A stretch of DNA of 64,000 nucleotides from Dinochytrium kinnereticum (lineage: Eukaryota > Chytridiomycota > Chytridiomycetes > Chytridiales > Chytridiaceae): NCBI GenBank assembly GCA_027604005.1, contig JADGJT010000094.1, forward strand, positions 1 to 64,000, read 5' to 3'. Both the position numbers and the translations under genes were made by a program. The notes beneath the pieces are model-generated. The model worked only from the letters and a program-made list of their open reading frames with translations, searched no databases and was not told the DNA's origin. This document shows, piece after piece, positions 58,903 to 64,000 of the stretch (its first letter is position 1; each line of letters starts with the position of its first letter).

Positions 58903-61857
58903 ATGGATGATGATTTCGACATTTACGGCGATGATGACCTCGGACCAGCAGGGGTAGCTCGGCATGCACATTGCGCGCTAGGTCTAACTTGCTGTGTAGG
59001 GTCTCTATACAGAGACGGCGATAATAAAGGAGGCTCAAGACTCAAGTGCCAGCACACCGGCGTCTGCTGCGATACCCGAAACCCAGGTTGCAGACTATGA
59101 GGCCGTGGTCTTTCCCTCGGACAAAGAAACACCACCTAATGGAGATTTGGCCGCCAATAAAGGAGGTTCTTCTAGCATTATTCGTGCCCTTGCAACCGAT
59201 TCATATGGGCCTGAATGGGACAGGCGACCCATCCTCCCACCCAAACCCGCTTTCAATGCAAATGAGCAACTGCCTGCAGAATGGGATGATGGCCTCACAA
59301 ATAGGCATCAGCTTCAAGCGGGTGCTGATTCGAAGACCTGGGCTACCCCGCCGAATCAGCAGCAGTTTATGAGAGCTATGTTTGTTAGTGACCTAGCATG
59401 GGTGAGCTCCTTCCTTCAGCCCAATTCCTTTTTTTTTTTTTCTTTTCTTTTTTTGTTCTGGTGATGTTTTATGTTCTAGAATCCAGTACCGATATTGGGC
59501 CTGGTGATGCATGGGGATAGGATGCATTCAGAACTGCATCATCTGCTGCATTATTGAAATTCTTTCGCCTCCGGAGTAATCGTTTCTTCTGTCTATTTAC
59601 GCCATCTAATCTTGTTTGTTCCGCAGTGGACCACTGGCGATGATCTTATCATGGCCTGTAAGGATGCCGGTGTTGGTGACGACTTGATAGAAGAAGAGGT
59701 GTCGTTTTCAGAGCACCGAATCAACGGGAAGTCAAAAGGTGTCGCGTTTTTGCTTTTCAATACGAGCGAAGCTGCAGCCACCGCAAAAGAATTTTTCGGG
59801 CAAATGTAGATTGATCAAAGCTAATAATCACTGATAGATTTTTTATAGAGAGATTCATGGCAAAAGGCCATCTATTATCATCGCGTCGACCGAGTACGGT
59901 TTTAACTCTCCGTTTAAAAGATTCGATGATCGAGGACCTAACCAAAATACTGTGACTATACCCCGGCAAATCATTCAAATAACACGAGAGCAAAAGCCAA
60001 ATATGGCCGAGTCAGTTGTTCATCCAGGAGGGTCAGGCGCTCGTAGTCGAGTGAGAGGAAGGCAGCCTCCAGGCTATGGCCCTGGTTCTGGAAGGGGTTT
60101 CTTCAATGAAGGTATTCAGCATCAACTTCCCATGAACCCGAGATTGCAGCTTGGTAGACAGCCCATGAACCAGCAAGGGCAGTTTGGTCCCGGATATTAT
60201 GATCGCATGATGATGCCTCAGGGAATGAGTGATATGTCTATGGATTTTGAGATGCAAATGCCCGTATATCGTTCACCCGGATTTGGGCCATATCCTCAAC
60301 CTCCTGGTCGCGGGATAAGGTTCGACTTCGGCTTTTTTTCTTCGTATTTAGTCATACAAGTTTCGATATCTTCGTATAAGTTATATTTCGTACTAATCAT
60401 TGTATTCACTCTGCTACTCTAGGGGTGCACCAATGCGAAACCAATATGGCCCCATGCATCCTGAATTTTTTGGAGGTCGCCCTGAAGGAATGATGCACCC
60501 AGAAGATTCATTTGTTGTTGGTCAAGCATCAATAGACGGGTTATCCGACCAGTTTCCTCCCTCTGAAGAGTCGAGAAGTAGATTTGAAGGCAAAAGCACC
60601 TTCCCTGACACTGTGTCCGAAAGTCGGATTCAACGGGATCCAAGGCGCAACAGCGTATCCTCTGCCAGAAATAGTCGGGCGAGCTCTATCGAAACTTCAA
60701 ACAGAAGAAGGCACAAGACAGATGATGAGACAAGTCGTTTAAGAGATCAATCACGATCACGGTCGCCCCCTACGACACGGCCCTCATCCATTCACTCACG
60801 CGATCGGGAGTCGGTTAGAAAGCGACCACCTCTGGTTGAGATTGTGGAAAGGTCTGATAAGAAGAGCAAGACGGAGGAAGACGATACTTCTGCGGTACTG
60901 CCTCGGTGGGAAAGGGAGAGGGAGAGGGAACGCGACCGGGATCGCGAGCGAGATCGGGATCGGGATCGTGATAAAGAATCGGAGCGTGATCGTGAGAGGG
61001 ATGGAGATAGGACTCGTGAACGGGAAAGAGACCGTAACCGTGAGAGGGACAGGGATAAGGGCAGGGAGAGGGACAGGGACAGGGACAAGGACAAGGATAG
61101 GGATAGGGACCGCAGAGACCGTGATAGGGATAGAGATCGAGACCGTGGAGAGAGATCCAGATATCGGGACGCCGAGAGAGACCGCACAAATGACGGAGGA
61201 AAGTCTAGTCGAGCAAGGTCACCGCGATCAAACTCGCGGGAGCGTAGGCATACTGAAATCAAGATTTCGGAAAGAACCTCATTGCCGGCACTGGCGATTC
61301 CTACTAAAAGGGGGAGTAAGGATGATTCAAAGCCTAGTTCCTCGCGATCACAGAACGCTGCCGACTTTGATCGCATTCCTTCGCCTGAGCAACGACAGCC
61401 TTTGTCGGATGAAGAAGATGCATACCTTAATAGTGCTAAAAGTCGTGACGAGGTTCCTCCTTCTGCAACGTCGATAGTCGAATCCGAAAAGGTCTTCCCC
61501 AGCAACCCCATCTCCAGTCCAGCTATGGAAGTCACAACTTCATCAGCCCGTGGGGACGAAGATAATCAAATTAAATCCAGACGCCGTCGACATCGATCGG
61601 ATTCGGACTCTGATTCAGATAGCGCTGAGGAGAGGGAAGGGCCAGCATCACCTGGAGGCGGTGATGGTCATAAGGAATCGCGTCGCAAGCGTCGAAAGCA
61701 TGGACGGAGAGGGGAGGACGATGCGGGTGAGGGTGGGAGGGGAGATGGCCCGGGGAGCGAGAGTAGGAGGCGGAAGAAGCATCGGCGCAGGGGGTCCCGC
61801 AAGAAGGAGAAGTTTGGAGGTGATGGGAAAGCTGAGGTCGTCGAAAAGACAAAATAA
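58903..61857 (+). CDS. Cleavage factor Im large subunit, CPSF6/CPSF7-like
   Basis: Five exons (58903-58953, 59000-59401, 59627-59805, 59849-60319, 60423-61857) give about 845 residues. The acidic start DDDFDIYGDDD and the RRM (about 145-225: AMFVSDLAWWTTGDDLIMAC, RINGKSKGVAFLLF, EIHGKRPSII) match CFIm68/59, where the RRM begins GNL-WWTTDEDL. A Gly/Pro/Met/Gln-rich middle follows, then an extremely regular Arg-Asp/Arg-Glu repeat region (codons around 60905-61170) and a basic Arg/Lys/Ser tail, the RS-like domain of CPSF6. CFIm binds UGUA elements through its 25-kDa partner and steers poly(A)-site choice; the RS-like tail is read by the transportin-SR import factor and contacts Fip1. The introns after exons 1 and 2 were placed by restoring AWWTTG. 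Longer than human CPSF6 (551). Confidence 0.78.
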
Positions 61858-62052
61858 ATCAAATAAATCGCACAAAACATTCGAGTTTGACAATTCAAAT
61901 ACAGTTGCTCCCATTCCCATACCTCCAAGTAACAACCACCACCGCCAACGTCGACGCCCTCGACACAGCTCGCCATCTGCACCCATCGAAATCTGTCGAT
62001 TGCATAGGATTTCTCTCTGCAACTCACATTAACAGAGTTGGGGTTAGCACCC

Positions 62053-64000
62053 ATGGAGAAATTTAAAATACTTAAGCAGCTCGGTGATGGGAGCTTTGGG
62101 ACTGTGCTCATGGCGCAGAATACGCAGACGGGAGAAACGGTATGTCTTGCTGACGGCAACACTGAATTTGTTTGAGCTGATGATGGTCTTGCTCTTTTCT
62201 TAAATCTTGACTCTGAGTAGGTGGCTATCAAGCGGATGAAGAAGAAATACTACACGTGGGAGGAATGCAAGCAATTAAGGGAAATTAAGGTGAGTCCCAT
62301 CCATACTCTCACATGTATTTTGGCGGGTAGAAATGCACATTCTGACATATTCATCCTCACCAGTCATTAGCGAAGATGAACAATCATGCCAACATCATCA
62401 AGTTAAAGGAGGTTATTAGGGACCCAACCAAGGATGAACTGAACTTTGTCTTTGAGTACATGGAAGGGAATCTATACAATCGGATAACGGAGCGAGAGGG
62501 TCGCTTGTTCCCGGAGGAAGAGATCAAACGATATATGTAAATTTGGATGAGCGAAGAGAACTTAATTCTTTCCCAGCTTTCAAGTTCTTTTGGGGCTATC
62601 TCATATGCATAAACATGGATTTTTCCATAGAGACATGAAGCCAGGTTTGAGTTTGCATTTTTGTAAACATTTTAATTGGTCTATAAGAAAACTTATTAAC
62701 TATGGGGGATGTCGTCAAGATTGCGGATTTTGGCCTCGCAAGAGAGATTAGGAGTAGGCCGCCATACACAGAATACGTCAGCACTCGATGGTAAGCAAAA
62801 GATTAACTCACAAGGAGATTGAAGACATTTTCATTTCAGGTATCGAGCCCCAGAGGTTCTTTTACGATCTACAAACTATTCGTCACCAATCGATATGTGG
62901 GCCCTTGGTACTATTCTTGCAGAGCTCTTTACCTTGAGACCGCTATTCCCTGGAAGCTCAGAGGTAGATCAAATCTATAAGATCTGCCAGGTCATTGGGA
63001 ACCCTTTACCTTCCGAATCAGTTGGAGGATTGGTCGGAGACAACGGATTTTCCCCGTCAACCCAAAAAATGCCAGCAGCAAAAAGTTACTACGGAGAACA
63101 ACGCTCGGCACCGCCTCGTGAAGAAATAACAGGAGGAGGAGCATGGACAGAAGGGATCAAACTGGCGGGGGCAATGAGGTTCAAATTTCCGACCATGTCT
63201 TCAGTTCCCCTCGTTCAATTTATTCCAAATGCGTCAGGTGATGCCCTGCAATTGATCGGTGACATGCTACGTTATGATCCTCATCGAAGGCCAACCGCTC
63301 AAGAGGCCCTACAACACCCATGGTTTAGAAAGTTAATGGATTCCCCAATGGCGAAAAATGCCGTCCTTGCTTCCCCTATGTATGCGTCCCCAACATCGAT
63401 CGAACTCCCATCACCAGCCTCTACCACGACCAAAACAGATTATTCTGGAAAAAAATCTCCACGGAGAACTAGCCAAACAAGTACAGCAGAACGACACTTG
63501 CCATTCTCATCACGCCCCGCAACAGCCGACTCCTTCAACATTTTAAACGAATCTGAGCCACCAAGCATGATAAGCAACCTCAACTCTGTTGTTGCAGCTG
63601 CAGCGTTAGCTGTAGAGGGAAGAAGCGTCGATAGGAGTCGAGACGATGCTTCACGTACAGGAAGATCAGCAAAAAATAGAGGAAAGTCTTCGTCGAGATC
63701 CCGACCAATGTCTTTGCGGAACAATAACACAAACAATTCGGCGCTAGATAACGAGGTTTTAAGGTCGTCGAATCCATCGTACCTAAATGAAGCAGGCTAT
63801 CCAATTGATATCGTGCAAGACTACCGTTCGGGCGATGTTCACCCATCTAAGTCGGGAAACCTTACAGATACGATGGCGATAGAGACACTTCTGGATCAAA
63901 TCAATGACGTTACAAGCAATCCAGGCGCAAAATCCGTCGAAATGCATAAGGCCATTAACAGAGCCGCTTTAAATCAGAGCAACGAAGTGTCCTGGGAATC
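62053..64000 (+). CDS. MAK/ICK (RCK, LF4) family protein kinase, 3' end cut off
   Basis: Exons 62053-62139, 62221-62289, 62364-62536, 62577-62644, 62688-62790 and 62840 onward; the frame is open to the window end. The kinase domain is complete: [32 protein letters not shown] with the K-x2-KK and WEEC pattern special to this family, [32 protein letters not shown], the TEY activation loop (most relatives have TDY), [15 protein letters not shown] and a CMGC insert region. The partial C-terminal tail is Ser/Arg-rich and disordered, with RPATA and RPMSL resembling the family's own RPx(S/T) preference. MAK/ICK/LF4 kinases restrain flagellar length and act at the ciliary tip. Presence next to HYDIN-type genes fits a zoosporic organism. 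Confidence 0.9.

Noticed and set aside
60792..61535. 247-codon minus-strand frame made of Ser/Leu/Arg runs
   Set aside because: It is the antisense of the Arg-Asp/Arg-Glu repeat of the CPSF6-like gene; repeat codons keep other frames open.

Overview
The window is a gene-dense eukaryotic nuclear segment. Most genes carry short GT-AG introns (about 35-140 bp) with CTAAC/CTAAT-like branch sites, intergenic gaps are small, and both strands are used. The gene content combines fungal-type metabolism (single-chain cytosolic acetyl-CoA carboxylase, Tps1-like trehalose synthesis, ALG2) with genes kept only by ciliated organisms: a full-length HYDIN central-apparatus protein and a MAK/ICK (RCK/LF4) family kinase. 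This points to a zoosporic, flagellated fungus, most likely a chytrid. The assignment is inferred from gene content and was not checked by search. All exon joins below were worked out by hand from splice signals, reading phase and family conservation, without transcripts.

Layout. 1-2703: no gene called. 2704-3424 (+): UBE2C, the E2 of the anaphase-promoting complex. 3611-11101 (+): acetyl-CoA carboxylase, 11 exons. 11302-25872 (+): HYDIN, 15 exons, one of them 8.8 kb. 30119-26615 (-): bifunctional trehalose-phosphate synthase/phosphatase. 31022-33319 (+): NEPRO/Rmp1-like nucleolar protein. 33683-35473 (+): HERPUD-like ubiquitin-domain ER membrane protein. 38497-36203 (-): Lines (LINS1) homologue. 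38543-40316 (+): ALG2 mannosyltransferase. 40613-42219 (+): orphan type I membrane protein with a Gln/Pro/Tyr-rich tail. 45136-42600 (-): DUS3 tRNA-dihydrouridine synthase. A 10-base N gap lies at 45174-45183. 45398-46562 (+): HscB/Jac1 co-chaperone. 48475-46698 (-): JMJD5/KDM8-like JmjC protein. 50419-55723 (+): very large disordered protein ending in what looks like a degenerate sphingosine/diacylglycerol-kinase fold. 55869-56291 (+): small orphan secreted or anchored protein. 57832-56976 (-): TDP2-like endonuclease/exonuclease/phosphatase. 57943-58774 (+): NAC alpha subunit. 58903-61857 (+): CPSF6/CFIm68-like cleavage factor. 62053-64000 (+, cut by the window end): MAK/ICK kinase.

Most neighbours are unrelated housekeeping genes, as expected for a eukaryotic chromosome, so no operon-like system is claimed. 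HYDIN and the MAK-type kinase are the flagellar genes; UBE2C and ACC serve cell cycle and lipid supply; TPS/TPP, ALG2, HERPUD, DUS3, NAC and CFIm cover stress sugar, glycosylation/ERAD, tRNA modification, nascent-chain handling and mRNA 3' processing. The items most worth a second look are the disordered pseudo-lipid-kinase protein, the altered P-loop in HYDIN, the His-run-interrupted zinc site of HscB, two near-perfect hairpins (45198-45263 and 56289-56343), a 45-bp divergent start-to-start gap at LINS/ALG2, a Met-stop terminal exon in NAC alpha, and several stop-free introns whose length is a multiple of three.
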